Source of the DNA: Planococcus citreus
Lineage (GTDB): Bacteria; Bacillota; Bacilli; Bacillales_A; Planococcaceae
Reading direction: 5' to 3'
DNA: 64,000 bases
NCBI RefSeq assembly: GCF_003664125.1
Contig: NZ_RCCP01000003.1
Coordinates: 62,001 to 126,000, forward strand
This document shows positions 15,681 to 23,749 of the stretch, one piece after another (positions within the stretch are counted from its first letter, which is position 1; each line of letters begins with the position of its first letter). The notes below the pieces were generated by a model, which was given only the letters and a program-made list of their open reading frames with translations, was not told where the DNA came from and ran no database searches. Position numbers and translations under genes: made by a program.

Positions 15681-17669
15681 ATGGGGAAAAGGAAGCTGTG
15701 GATGATCGGGGTTGGCACGGTGCTTACGCTTGCGGCGTGTTCAGACGAGGAAGCGGAAGTGCCAGTGCCGGAAGAAACGGAACCGGAGACGGTCGCATCA
15801 CCGGAACCGCGTGCAGAAGAATTCATGGAATTGTGGCAAGCGGGCGCATACGACACGCTGTACGAAGAGTTTTTGACGGAGCGTGCCAAAGAAGCATTCG
15901 GCGAAGAGACGTTCATTGACTGGCAAGTGGAACTTGAAGAGCAATTGTCGCTGTCGGAGCGCGACATCGATTGGCAATTGGGCGAAGAACCGTGGCTGAA
16001 AAACGAGCCGGCGGACATTCCGTTGACTATTTCAATGGACAGCGTCATCGGCGAGATCGAATTCAACAAGACGCTGAGCTTTGTTTACGAGGAGACGGAA
16101 GAAAACGAAGACGGTGAATGGTTTGCGGAATGGGATCCATCTTTCATTTTGCCGAATCTATCTAAAGACGATAATGTATCCGTGCAAATCAGCGATACCG
16201 AGCGTGGCGAAATCGTCGACCGCAACGGCAGCGTCATCGCTGGCAATACGGATGCCTACGAAATCGGCGTCGTGCCGGGGAATTTTGACCGCGATGATTA
16301 CACGGAGCGGCTCGCCGGGCTTTTGGATTTGTCCGTCGAAGACATTGACGCAGAACTCGAAAAGCCGTGGGTCGAACCGCATCATTACGTGCCGCTCGGA
16401 ACCGTGGGGCCGGACCGTGAGAAATTAAACAGGCTGTTTGCGATTCCCGGAACAAAACGCACGAAAGTGAAAATGCGCGATTACCCATACGGCGAATCGC
16501 TGGCGCATTTGACTGGCTATATCGCGCCGATCACGGCTGAACAGTTAGAAGAGCGCAGCGGGCAAGGCTATGGCCAAGGCGACATCGTCGGGCGCGAAGG
16601 CTTGGAAGAGATTTTCGAAACCGAGTTGCGCGGAAAACGCGGCGGCAAGATCTTGATTGAAAAGACCGCCCAAAACGAAACGATCACCGCCGTCGATAAC
16701 TCCTCGGCAGCCGGGGAAAAGATTACACTCACGATTGACGCCGATCTGCAGCAGGAAGTCTATCAAGAAATGGGTGGGGAACCGGGCACTGCCGCTGCGG
16801 TCGATCCGTACACAGGCGAGACGCATGTATTGGTCAGTTCGCCAGCTTACGACCCGAATGATTTCATTCCAGGAATTAAGGAAAGCCGTTTCCGCGAACT
16901 CACGGATGATCCCGGCCAGCCGTTCTTCAACCGGGCGGCTGCGACTTATCCGCCGTCTTATGTGATGCAGCCAATCACGGCGGCCGTTGCCATGAAAGAA
17001 GGGACGCTGGATCCCGCGGAAGGCATCGAAATTGACGGAGAGACGTGGCAGAAATACCCGTCTTGGAACGATTTCCGCATCACCCGTCCGAATCCGGGTG
17101 TTAAAAACCCGATCGACTTGGAAAAAGCGCTCGTCCATTCCGATAGCATCTACTTTGCGATCCAAGCGACCAATATGCAAGACGATAGCTTCTTAACAGG
17201 CTTGAATGAATTCGGCTTCGGCACAGCCTTTGACTATCCGGTGCCGATTACGGCTTCGCAAATTTCGGAAAGCGGCACGTTCGGCTCGGAAGGACAACTC
17301 GCGAGTTCCGCCTCCGGACAGAGCCAAGTGCGCGTCAACATCCTCCATGCCGCAGCCATGTACGGCACCTTTTTAGCTGACGGCGAAATGAAAAAACCGA
17401 TTCTTTTAGGAGACGCGGAGGAAGAAAACTTGAAGCAAGAGCTCCTCAGCCCAGAGCAAGCGGAATTAGTCCGCGCCGCATTTGTTAAAGCCGGAGAAGA
17501 AGACGGCCACGAGCTTGCCGGCAAGACAGCTGTCATCAAGACCGATGACGGCGACATGGGCTGGTTCGCGGGCTACGACCCGAAAGTCGGCAATTTATCC
17601 GCGGCGGTCATGATGGAAGATGAGGAAGATGCGGCGTCCATTGCCAGCGAATTGTTCAGTGATGACTAA
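15681..17669 (+). CDS. MecA/PBP3-like penicillin-binding lipoprotein with degenerate transpeptidase motifs
   Basis: A 662-residue lipoprotein (lipobox TLAAC, Cys20) with the layout of class B PBPs of the MecA/PbpC type: an NTF2-like N-terminal domain (about 40-155), a PBP dimerisation domain (about 165-330) with RGEIVDRNGSVIA, and a transpeptidase domain (about 345-660). The three active-site motifs are all altered. Where the family has Y-P-P-G-S-x-x-K the sequence has YPPSYVMQ (423-430), with Tyr and Gln at the Ser and Lys positions. The S-x-N motif is SDS (487-489), and K-T-G is KTA (615-617). It is full length and in frame, so it looks like a maintained pseudoenzyme rather than a dead gene. 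It should not acylate beta-lactams. The Abi_2 gene follows 16 nt later. Confidence 0.85.
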   Translation: MGKRKLWMIGVGTVLTLAACSDEEAEVPVPEETEPETVASPEPRAEEFMELWQAGAYDTLYEEFLTERAKEAFGEETFIDWQVELEEQLSLSERDIDWQLGEEPWLKNEPADIPLTISMDSVIGEIEFNKTLSFVYEETEENEDGEWFAEWDPSFILPNLSKDDNVSVQISDTERGEIVDRNGSVIAGNTDAYEIGVVPGNFDRDDYTERLAGLLDLSVEDIDAELEKPWVEPHHYVPLGTVGPDREKLNRLFAIPGTKRTKVKMRDYPYGESLAHLTGYIAPITAEQLEERSGQGYGQGDIVGREGLEEIFETELRGKRGGKILIEKTAQNETITAVDNSSAAGEKITLTIDADLQQEVYQEMGGEPGTAAAVDPYTGETHVLVSSPAYDPNDFIPGIKESRFRELTDDPGQPFFNRAAATYPPSYVMQPITAAVAMKEGTLDPAEGIEIDGETWQKYPSWNDFRITRPNPGVKNPIDLEKALVHSDSIYFAIQATNMQDDSFLTGLNEFGFGTAFDYPVPITASQISESGTFGSEGQLASSASGQSQVRVNILHAAAMYGTFLADGEMKKPILLGDAEEENLKQELLSPEQAELVRAAFVKAGEEDGHELAGKTAVIKTDDGDMGWFAGYDPKVGNLSAAVMMEDEEDAASIASELFSDD

Positions 17670-17685
17670 CCAGGGAGAGGTAGAC

Positions 17686-18630
17686 ATGAAAAGCTTTGCC
17701 ACGCATGACGAACAGCTCGCGATCTTGAAAAGCCGTGGACTCATTGTAGAAGACGAAGCGGCCGCAAGACGCGTGCTGTCGCGCGACAATTACTACGCGC
17801 TCATTGACGGCTACAAGGAACCGTTCCTGGAGCGCGATGAGACAAAAAACCCGTACGGTGAAGAACTGTACGAAGCTGGGACGACGTTCGGTCATATCCT
17901 TGCGCTGTACCAATTCGACCGCAAGCTGCGTTTGCTGGTGCTCGGGGAATTACTGAAGTTCGAGCGCAGCATCAAATCCAAGCTAGCGTACCGGTTTTCC
18001 GAACGCTACCCGGAAGTCGACAGCTTCCTCGACAACCAGAACTACAGCCCGGACGACATCCATTTCCATGAACGCGACCGTATCACGGCGACGCTCAATA
18101 ATTTGATCGAAAGCCACAGGAAGCGCCACCGCGTGCGCTATCCGGAGCTTCGCGAGTTTTATGAAAAGAACAAGAACTTGCCGCTCTGGGTGCTCGTCAA
18201 TTTCCTGTCACTCGGCCAGATCACGAACTTTTATACGGTTATCGACCAAGACTTGCGTACGCGAATCGCGCAGGATTTCGCAGACGACGCAGGCGAATAC
18301 GACATCACACTGAGTGCAGCGGAACTCGACGAGGTCCTGTCGATCGCGTTTCCGTTCCGCAATAAGGCAGCGCATGAAGAAGTGCTGTATTCGTTCCGGT
18401 TAAGGTCACCGCTTGAACTGGGGAAACTCGAAGCGCAACTGCATCAGGAAAAAGGCTATATCACTCGTGGGACGACGGCGTCACTGATCAAATTGTTGAA
18501 AGTGGTGTCGCCACCGGATGAGTACGAGTCATTCACCCGGGAGTTGTTGGAATTGATACGCGAGTTGGAAGAAGTTTTGCCGGAAAGACCGTATGTGATA
18601 GTGATGAGAGAATCTGGATTTCGCTTATAA
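17686..18630 (+). CDS. Abi_2 (AbiD/AbiF-type) HEPN protein
   Basis: A 314-residue protein of the Abi_2 family of phage abortive-infection proteins. The visible pattern is LSRDNYYALIDGYK near the N-terminus, LYQFDRKLRLLVLGELLKFERS, PLWVLVNFLSLGQITNFY, and the HEPN R-x4-H motif in FPFRNKAAHEEV near residue 230, the expected RNase centre. The start at 17686 follows GGGAGAGG; the longer ORF overlaps the upstream PBP-like gene and is rejected. It lies 16 nt after the PBP-like gene, so co-transcription is likely, an unusual pairing. Antiphage activity is inferred from family. Confidence 0.8.
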   Translation: MKSFATHDEQLAILKSRGLIVEDEAAARRVLSRDNYYALIDGYKEPFLERDETKNPYGEELYEAGTTFGHILALYQFDRKLRLLVLGELLKFERSIKSKLAYRFSERYPEVDSFLDNQNYSPDDIHFHERDRITATLNNLIESHRKRHRVRYPELREFYEKNKNLPLWVLVNFLSLGQITNFYTVIDQDLRTRIAQDFADDAGEYDITLSAAELDEVLSIAFPFRNKAAHEEVLYSFRLRSPLELGKLEAQLHQEKGYITRGTTASLIKLLKVVSPPDEYESFTRELLELIRELEEVLPERPYVIVMRESGFRL

Positions 18631-18724
18631 ATTATGAGTTTAAATTTATTCAGTTCTAAGGATGATAATAAATTCAATAGACGGAAAAACTTCTTTCTAT
18701 AATAAAGAAAATGCTTAAATTATG

Positions 18725-18766
18725 AAAAGCCTGCCAGAAAATCAATTGATTTTCTGGCAGGCTTTT
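18725..18766. terminator. Perfect 21-bp palindromic terminator, left border of the pantothenate block
   Basis: AAAAGCCTGCCAGAAAATCAA meets its exact reverse complement at 18746 with no loop bases. A T-run follows on both strands. Related in sequence to the terminator at 29890. It ends the Abi_2 transcript. Confidence 0.85.
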
Positions 18767-18934
18767 ATTTATTTCATCTATATAACTTGTCAAAAGAGAA
18801 AGTATATCGCCCATCTTTTACTTTATGGGAGAAATAGCTCGCATTTTATTTACATAATGTCCAATATAATATTTTTTTAATAAGTTAGAATTATTTTATA
18901 ATTTTAATTTTAAATTTTGACTGGGGGGAGAAAG

Positions 18935-19216
18935 ATGAAGGGGATGGAAGAAAATGAAGACTGGCGGTTTAAGGTTGCCAATCGGGAAGCATTAATCGGA
19001 ATAGCATTAGCTATTTTCAATTTTATCTGGTGGTTTGGTTTTGCTTATGGTTTAGGATCAAGGCCGGTAGAAGAATATACGTATGTTTTCGGACTACCAA
19101 GTTGGTTCTTCTATAGTTGTATTGTAGGGTTCATCACGATTGCCATATTAGTTATTTTAGTCGTTCGCTTTTTCTTCAAGGAAGTGCCGTTTACAGAAGA
19201 GGGGGATGAGGTATGA
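18935..19216 (+). CDS. DUF997 (YhdT-like) small membrane protein, PanF partner
   Basis: A 93-residue protein with two membrane helices (about 19-40 and 57-80) and the typical DUF997 core FNFIWWFGFAYGLGSRPVEEYTY. YhdT-type proteins are found beside the sodium/pantothenate symporter PanF; here the downstream panF overlaps by 4 nt (ATGA). Its role is probably to assist the symporter, as an accessory subunit. The start at 18935 follows GGGGGGAG. The AT-rich upstream region has perfect TATAAT hexamers at 18865-18870 and 18897-18902 but no good -35 box, which fits an activator-dependent promoter. First gene of the predicted pantothenate-use operon. Confidence 0.82.
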   Translation: MKGMEENEDWRFKVANREALIGIALAIFNFIWWFGFAYGLGSRPVEEYTYVFGLPSWFFYSCIVGFITIAILVILVVRFFFKEVPFTEEGDEV

Positions 19217-20706
19217 ATTGGCCGGTAATAATTCCAATGCTAGTATTTCTTGTGATTATATTCTTTATCGGGATTTGGTCTAGCCGAAAAACAGCAGCTT
19301 CTGGCGATGGCTTTATTCAAGATTACTTCCTTGGCGGTAGAGAGCTAGGCGGATTTGTTCTAGCGATGACTATGGTAGCAACTTATGGAAGCGCTTCCAG
19401 TTTTCTTGGAGGACCAGGTACAGCTTATACGATGGGCTTTGGATGGATTCTTTTGGCCATGTCTCAGGTAGTGACCGGCTATTTCGTGTTAATGATTCTA
19501 GGGAAGAAGTTCGCCATTCTAGCAAGGCGTTATAACGCAATCACTTTAGTGGATTTTTTGAAGATGCGTTACCAAAGCACAGCAGTGGTCTTACTATCTG
19601 CTTTTGCGATTATTGTCTTCTTATTTTCCGCAATGGCTGCCCAGTGGATTGGAGGAGCCCGGCTTGTCGAATCATTGACAGGGATTTCTTATAATACCGC
19701 ATTGTTCATATTTGCCATTTCAGTATTAGTCTACGTAACAATCGGTGGATTCCGTGCAGTAGCTGTTACAGATGCGGTGCAAGGCGCCGTTATGGTAGTA
19801 GGGACCTTCGTTCTTCTTGTAGCTGTAATCATTGCGGGAGGCGGTATCCCTAACATTATAGGAGATTTAGTCAGCGAGAACCCGAATCTAATCACCCCGT
19901 ATGGGAATGAAGGAAATCTATCGAAAGCATATGTATCTTCCTTCTGGATTTTAGTCGGGGTTGGAGTGGTTGGCTTGCCGCAAATTGCAGTTCGTTCTAT
20001 GTCTTATAAAAGCTCTGTTTCTATGCACCGCGCGTTGATTATCGGAACCATCGTCACAGGGATCATTATGCTCAATATGCATTTAATCGGGGTCTTTGCA
20101 CGGCCGATCCTTCCAGGTATTGAAGTAGGAGATACCGTAATTCCACTCATTTCGATGGAAGTGTTGCCGGCATGGCTAGCTGGGATTGTGCTTGCTGCAC
20201 CAATGGCTGCCATTATGTCGACAGTGGATTCGTTGCTGATCTTGGTCAGTTCGACTGTAGTAAAAGATGTGTATTTAAACTACATCAAACCGGATGCATC
20301 CATGAAAACCGTTAAACGGGCAAGCTTCGGAGTAACGGCAGTTCTTGGAATTATCGTTTATATGTTGGCGCTGAACCCGCCGGATCTGTTGATCTTCTTG
20401 AACCTTTTCGCTTTCGGTGGTTTGGAAGCTGCATTCATTTGGCCGATCGTCATGGGGCTTTATTGGAAATACAGCAATAAATATGGGGCCATTGCTTCGA
20501 TGATTATGGGGATATCGAGCTATGTCGGTCTACATTTCTATAATCAGGCGAATGGCAATTTGTTCGGGCTTCATACAGTAGCGTTGCCAGTTCTTCTATC
20601 GTTTTTAGCATTTGTAGGAGGAAGCCTGGCATTTGAACGAAAAGCACATAGCTTTAAACAAGCGAGAAAGGAGCAATTAAAACATGAATACGCGACTGAA
20701 GAGTGA
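19213..20706 (+). CDS. panF: Sodium/pantothenate symporter (SSS family)
   Basis: A 497-residue sodium:solute symporter with 13 hydrophobic segments. It has PanF-type features: YFLGGRELGGFVLAMTMVAT, YGSASSFLGGPGTAYTMGFGW, GGFRAVAVTDAVQGAVM and APMAAIMSTVDSLLILVSS. PanF takes up pantothenate with Na+. It is paired with DUF997, as in enterobacteria, but here it leads a string of catabolic enzymes instead of standing with prmA or coenzyme A genes. I therefore infer uptake for degradation. The 3' end overlaps the M20 gene by 23 nt. A related hydroxy-acid substrate cannot be excluded. Confidence 0.82.
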   Translation: MNWPVIIPMLVFLVIIFFIGIWSSRKTAASGDGFIQDYFLGGRELGGFVLAMTMVATYGSASSFLGGPGTAYTMGFGWILLAMSQVVTGYFVLMILGKKFAILARRYNAITLVDFLKMRYQSTAVVLLSAFAIIVFLFSAMAAQWIGGARLVESLTGISYNTALFIFAISVLVYVTIGGFRAVAVTDAVQGAVMVVGTFVLLVAVIIAGGGIPNIIGDLVSENPNLITPYGNEGNLSKAYVSSFWILVGVGVVGLPQIAVRSMSYKSSVSMHRALIIGTIVTGIIMLNMHLIGVFARPILPGIEVGDTVIPLISMEVLPAWLAGIVLAAPMAAIMSTVDSLLILVSSTVVKDVYLNYIKPDASMKTVKRASFGVTAVLGIIVYMLALNPPDLLIFLNLFAFGGLEAAFIWPIVMGLYWKYSNKYGAIASMIMGISSYVGLHFYNQANGNLFGLHTVALPVLLSFLAFVGGSLAFERKAHSFKQARKEQLKHEYATEE

Positions 20707-21910
20707 TTCTTATACAAGGGATCGTAAAGCCGTAATTGACTTGACACAGAAACTGGTACAGATTCCGAGTGTTTATAGAGGTGAAGGTGTAGAAGGAGGC
20801 AACGAGGAGAAAGTAGCGAATTACGTCGCTGATCATCTGAGGGAAATTGGAATTGAAACACATATAGAAGAAGTCGTTCCTGGACGGCCGAATGTAATCG
20901 GCATCATTGATTCTGGAAAGCCAGGAAAAACATTGTTGTTTGAAGGGCACACGGATGTCGTGACGGAAGGAGATCGAAATGCTTGGAAATACGATCCATT
21001 CGGGGCGGAGATTGTGGAAGGACGAATGTATGGCCGAGGCACGAATGATACGAAAGGAAACCTGGCGTGTATGATTACAGCGGTCCACTCGATTTTACAA
21101 GATGAAGAAGAATTCAGCGGCAAAATCATCTTGTGTATTCCTTGTGATGAAGAAGGCCTCATGCTTGGTATCAAACATTTCATAAAGCAAGGGTGGGCAA
21201 AAGGTGTCGATGGTGCCATTATCTGTGAGCCGGAAGAAAATAATGTATGCATCGCGCAACGTGGGGCCATTCGTTTACAAGTTGATTTTCACGGAAAAAT
21301 GGCCCACGGCGCAATCTCTTGGAGCGGCATCAATCCGAATTGGCGCTTGGCACGTTTCATTACGGAAATAGAAAAACTTGAAAAGGCTGAGACAAAACGC
21401 CTCGGGGAAGACCCTTATCTAAGATGGCCTTCGATAACCCCGACGATTATCCAGTCCCCTGTAACTGGAGATGCACAGATTAATGTCATCCCTGACCATT
21501 GCCGCTTGACGCTCGATATTCGCACGGTACCGGAGCAAAATCACGACGTATTGCTCCAAACAATCGAAGGAATCGTTTCCGATATGAAAGCGGAGGATTC
21601 GGATTGCCGGATCGATTTAACGGTACTCGATAATCGCCCACCCACCGCAACAGCTAAAGAAGATGCAGTGGTAAAGGCAATCTATGGCGCGGTCGAGGAA
21701 ATTACCGGCAAGGAACCTATTTACAACGGGGTGCCAGGAGCGACGGATGGAACTTTCCTGCACATGGAGGGCATCCCTATTGTCACCATTGGTGCTGGAG
21801 ATCGTGAAATTCCTCACCAACTCAATGAATATGTAGACATTGAAGAACTCGCTGAGACTACGGCCATCTTTAAAGAAGCCGCACTTCGATTCTTGAATGG
21901 GCGGGTGTAA
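20684..21910 (+). CDS. M20 (ArgE/DapE-type) metallo-amidohydrolase; predicted pantothenate hydrolase
   Basis: A 408-residue cytoplasmic M20 enzyme with all two-metal motifs: His89 and Asp91 in FEGHTDVV, Asp122 in GRGTNDTKGNLA, the catalytic Glu156-Glu157 pair in CDEEGL, EPE in CEPEENN, and a late His in PHQLNEYVD. The family splits amide bonds of N-acyl amino acids. Pantothenate is exactly that, pantoyl-beta-alanine, and the operon carries an uptake system upstream and enzymes fitting both products downstream. I therefore predict pantothenase activity (EC 3.5.1.22). The M20 class is seen; the substrate is inferred. The ATG follows AAAGGAG and lies inside panF. Confidence 0.85.
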   Translation: MNTRLKSDSYTRDRKAVIDLTQKLVQIPSVYRGEGVEGGNEEKVANYVADHLREIGIETHIEEVVPGRPNVIGIIDSGKPGKTLLFEGHTDVVTEGDRNAWKYDPFGAEIVEGRMYGRGTNDTKGNLACMITAVHSILQDEEEFSGKIILCIPCDEEGLMLGIKHFIKQGWAKGVDGAIICEPEENNVCIAQRGAIRLQVDFHGKMAHGAISWSGINPNWRLARFITEIEKLEKAETKRLGEDPYLRWPSITPTIIQSPVTGDAQINVIPDHCRLTLDIRTVPEQNHDVLLQTIEGIVSDMKAEDSDCRIDLTVLDNRPPTATAKEDAVVKAIYGAVEEITGKEPIYNGVPGATDGTFLHMEGIPIVTIGAGDREIPHQLNEYVDIEELAETTAIFKEAALRFLNGRV

Positions 21911-21915
21911 ACAGA

Positions 21916-22989
21916 ATGGGGTCATATAAAATTGCTATCATCGAAGGAGACGGTATCGGAAAAGAAGTAATGGCGCAGGCATTGCGCATATTGCGCGAAC
22001 TGGAACAGTTGGAACCAGAAATTTCATTTCAGTTAGAACAATTGGATTGGAGTTCGGATTATTACTTGGAGCACGGACGCATGATGCCCGAGAATTGGCG
22101 GGACATTCTGATGCCGCAAGATGCCATTTTGTTTGGGGCCATTGGAGACGCTCGAGTTAAAGATGAAGTGACCATCTGGGAGTTGATCATGCCGATCCGC
22201 AAGGAATTCCGCCAGTATATCAATTACCGGCCAGTTCAATCATTGCCGAATATCGCTTCTCCGCTGGAAGACAAAACAGGAATTAATTTTTCGATCTTCA
22301 GGGAAAATGCCGAAGGGGAATATTCGAATAGCGGTGGCCGAATGTTTAAAGGGGAGTCATCGGAAATGGCGATTCAAAATACAATCATGACCCGTAAAGG
22401 AATTGAGCGAATCACTCGTGCAGCCGGAGAGTATGCCAGAAAACATGGGAAGTGCAAAGTGACGAGTGCTACAAAATCGAATGCGATCATTCATACGAAC
22501 ACATTATGGGACGAATGTGTAGAGCGCGTCATGCGCGAGGAATTTCCGGAACTGGAATTAGAGTCGTATTATATCGATGCTTTGGCTGCTTATTTCGTCC
22601 AGCGTCCGAAAAGCTTTGAAGTGGTGCTCGCTTCTAATCTATTCGGTGATATTTTATCAGATCTCGGGTCAGGGATAGTCGGTGGCCTGGGCTTATCGCC
22701 TTCAGGGAATATCAATCCTGAAAAAGACTATCCATCCATGTTCGAACCAGTCCATGGCTCTGCTCCGGATATAGCAGGGTTGGGAATCGCTAATCCGATA
22801 GCTCAGATTTGGTCAGCTGCTTTACTGCTAGAGCATATAGGAGAAACAGAAGTTGCAGGCAAAGTGATTAACGCGATACAGGCAGTGCTGGAAGAGAACC
22901 GTGTATTGACAAAAGATATCGGCGGGCAAGCGACAACAGAGGAAATGGGCACAGCCATTATCGAAAAATTGAACGCACAATACACATAA
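21916..22989 (+). CDS. D-malate/tartrate-type oxidative decarboxylase; predicted 3,3-dimethylmalate dehydrogenase
   Basis: A 357-residue member of the isocitrate/isopropylmalate dehydrogenase family. N-terminal GDGIGKEV, substrate-binding MPIRKEFRQYINYRP, FRENAEGEYSNSGG, the conserved Lys in SATKSNAI, the metal site NLFGDILSDLGSGIVGGLG and the NAD-binding EPVHGSAPDIAG place it with D-malate/tartrate dehydrogenases. It has none of the leucine-biosynthesis neighbours. The pantoate route needs an enzyme that oxidises and decarboxylates (R)-3,3-dimethylmalate to 2-oxoisovalerate (EC 1.1.1.84), and the known dimethylmalate dehydrogenase also takes D-malate, which fits this family. It is 5 nt after the M20 gene, with a weak ribosome site. 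Confidence 0.85.
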   Translation: MGSYKIAIIEGDGIGKEVMAQALRILRELEQLEPEISFQLEQLDWSSDYYLEHGRMMPENWRDILMPQDAILFGAIGDARVKDEVTIWELIMPIRKEFRQYINYRPVQSLPNIASPLEDKTGINFSIFRENAEGEYSNSGGRMFKGESSEMAIQNTIMTRKGIERITRAAGEYARKHGKCKVTSATKSNAIIHTNTLWDECVERVMREEFPELELESYYIDALAAYFVQRPKSFEVVLASNLFGDILSDLGSGIVGGLGLSPSGNINPEKDYPSMFEPVHGSAPDIAGLGIANPIAQIWSAALLLEHIGETEVAGKVINAIQAVLEENRVLTKDIGGQATTEEMGTAIIEKLNAQYT

Positions 22990-23002
22990 AGGGCGTGTGG
23001 AA

Positions 23003-23749
23003 ATGGAATTGAGTGAAAAAGTAGTGGTCGTCACCGGTGCTGGTGGCGGGATGGGAAAAGCTATCAGCGAAAAGCTATTAGCGGAAGGTGCACGTGTGAT
23101 TGGGATGGACTTGAAAGAAGAATCGATGAAAGACCAGGATCATTCACAATTCACGGCTGTGGCCGTTGATATTTTGGATGAAGAAGCGGTAGCAGGTGCT
23201 TTTGCGGAAGCTCATAAACAATCTGGAAAAATAGACGGTCTAGTGAACGCCATCGGAATGGCTCAGTCTGCATCTCCAATAGAAGACGTTTCCCTAGAGC
23301 TTTGGCATAAGTTGATGAACGTTAACGTCACGAGCTTGTTTCTTACTTCTAAAGAGGCAGCCAAGTATATGAAAAAGCAAAATCAAGGATCCATTATAAC
23401 GATTGCTTCTATTTCAGCCGTCCGTCCAAGACCCGGCCTTCAGGCATATATCGCTTCAAAAGGAGCAGCAGAAAGTTTTTCACGCGCATTGGCGATCGAA
23501 CTTGCACCGCATGGAATCCGGGTGAACACGGTACATCCCGGCCCGACAGACACGGGCATGCTCGGACAGTTTGCTGCATCGGGAGCGGATGTGGAAACAA
23601 CAAAAAAACAAATTTTCGCCGATAGTGTGCCAATGGGGAGGCTCGTGGCCCCTAGTGACATTGCAGAATCAATTTCCTATCTAATATCAGATAGAGCGGC
23701 GATGGTGACCGGAGCAGTCCTTCATGTGGATGGAGGTAGAGGCTTATGA
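23003..23749 (+). CDS. SDR; predicted pantoate 4-dehydrogenase
   Basis: A 248-residue classical SDR: cofactor motif TGAGGGMG near residue 12, NAIG in place of the usual NNAG, catalytic Ser in TIASISAV, Tyr-x3-Lys in YIASKGA, and a C-terminal VDGG. In the proposed pathway it would oxidise the primary alcohol of D-pantoate to the 4-aldehyde (EC 1.1.1.106). Its stop codon overlaps the start of an aldehyde dehydrogenase by 4 nt, which suits an alcohol-to-aldehyde-to-acid relay. Start 23003 is chosen because AAAGGG is 9 nt before it and only 3 nt before the alternative GTG at 22997. Substrate inferred. Confidence 0.83.
   Translation: MELSEKVVVVTGAGGGMGKAISEKLLAEGARVIGMDLKEESMKDQDHSQFTAVAVDILDEEAVAGAFAEAHKQSGKIDGLVNAIGMAQSASPIEDVSLELWHKLMNVNVTSLFLTSKEAAKYMKKQNQGSIITIASISAVRPRPGLQAYIASKGAAESFSRALAIELAPHGIRVNTVHPGPTDTGMLGQFAASGADVETTKKQIFADSVPMGRLVAPSDIAESISYLISDRAAMVTGAVLHVDGGRGL

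Noticed and set aside
16545..17180. 211-residue minus-strand ORF within the PBP-like gene
   Set aside because: Shadow frame; the plus strand carries the domain pattern.
18917..18934. TTG start for the DUF997 protein
   Set aside because: The GGGGGGAG ribosome site lies inside this extension and fits the ATG at 18935.
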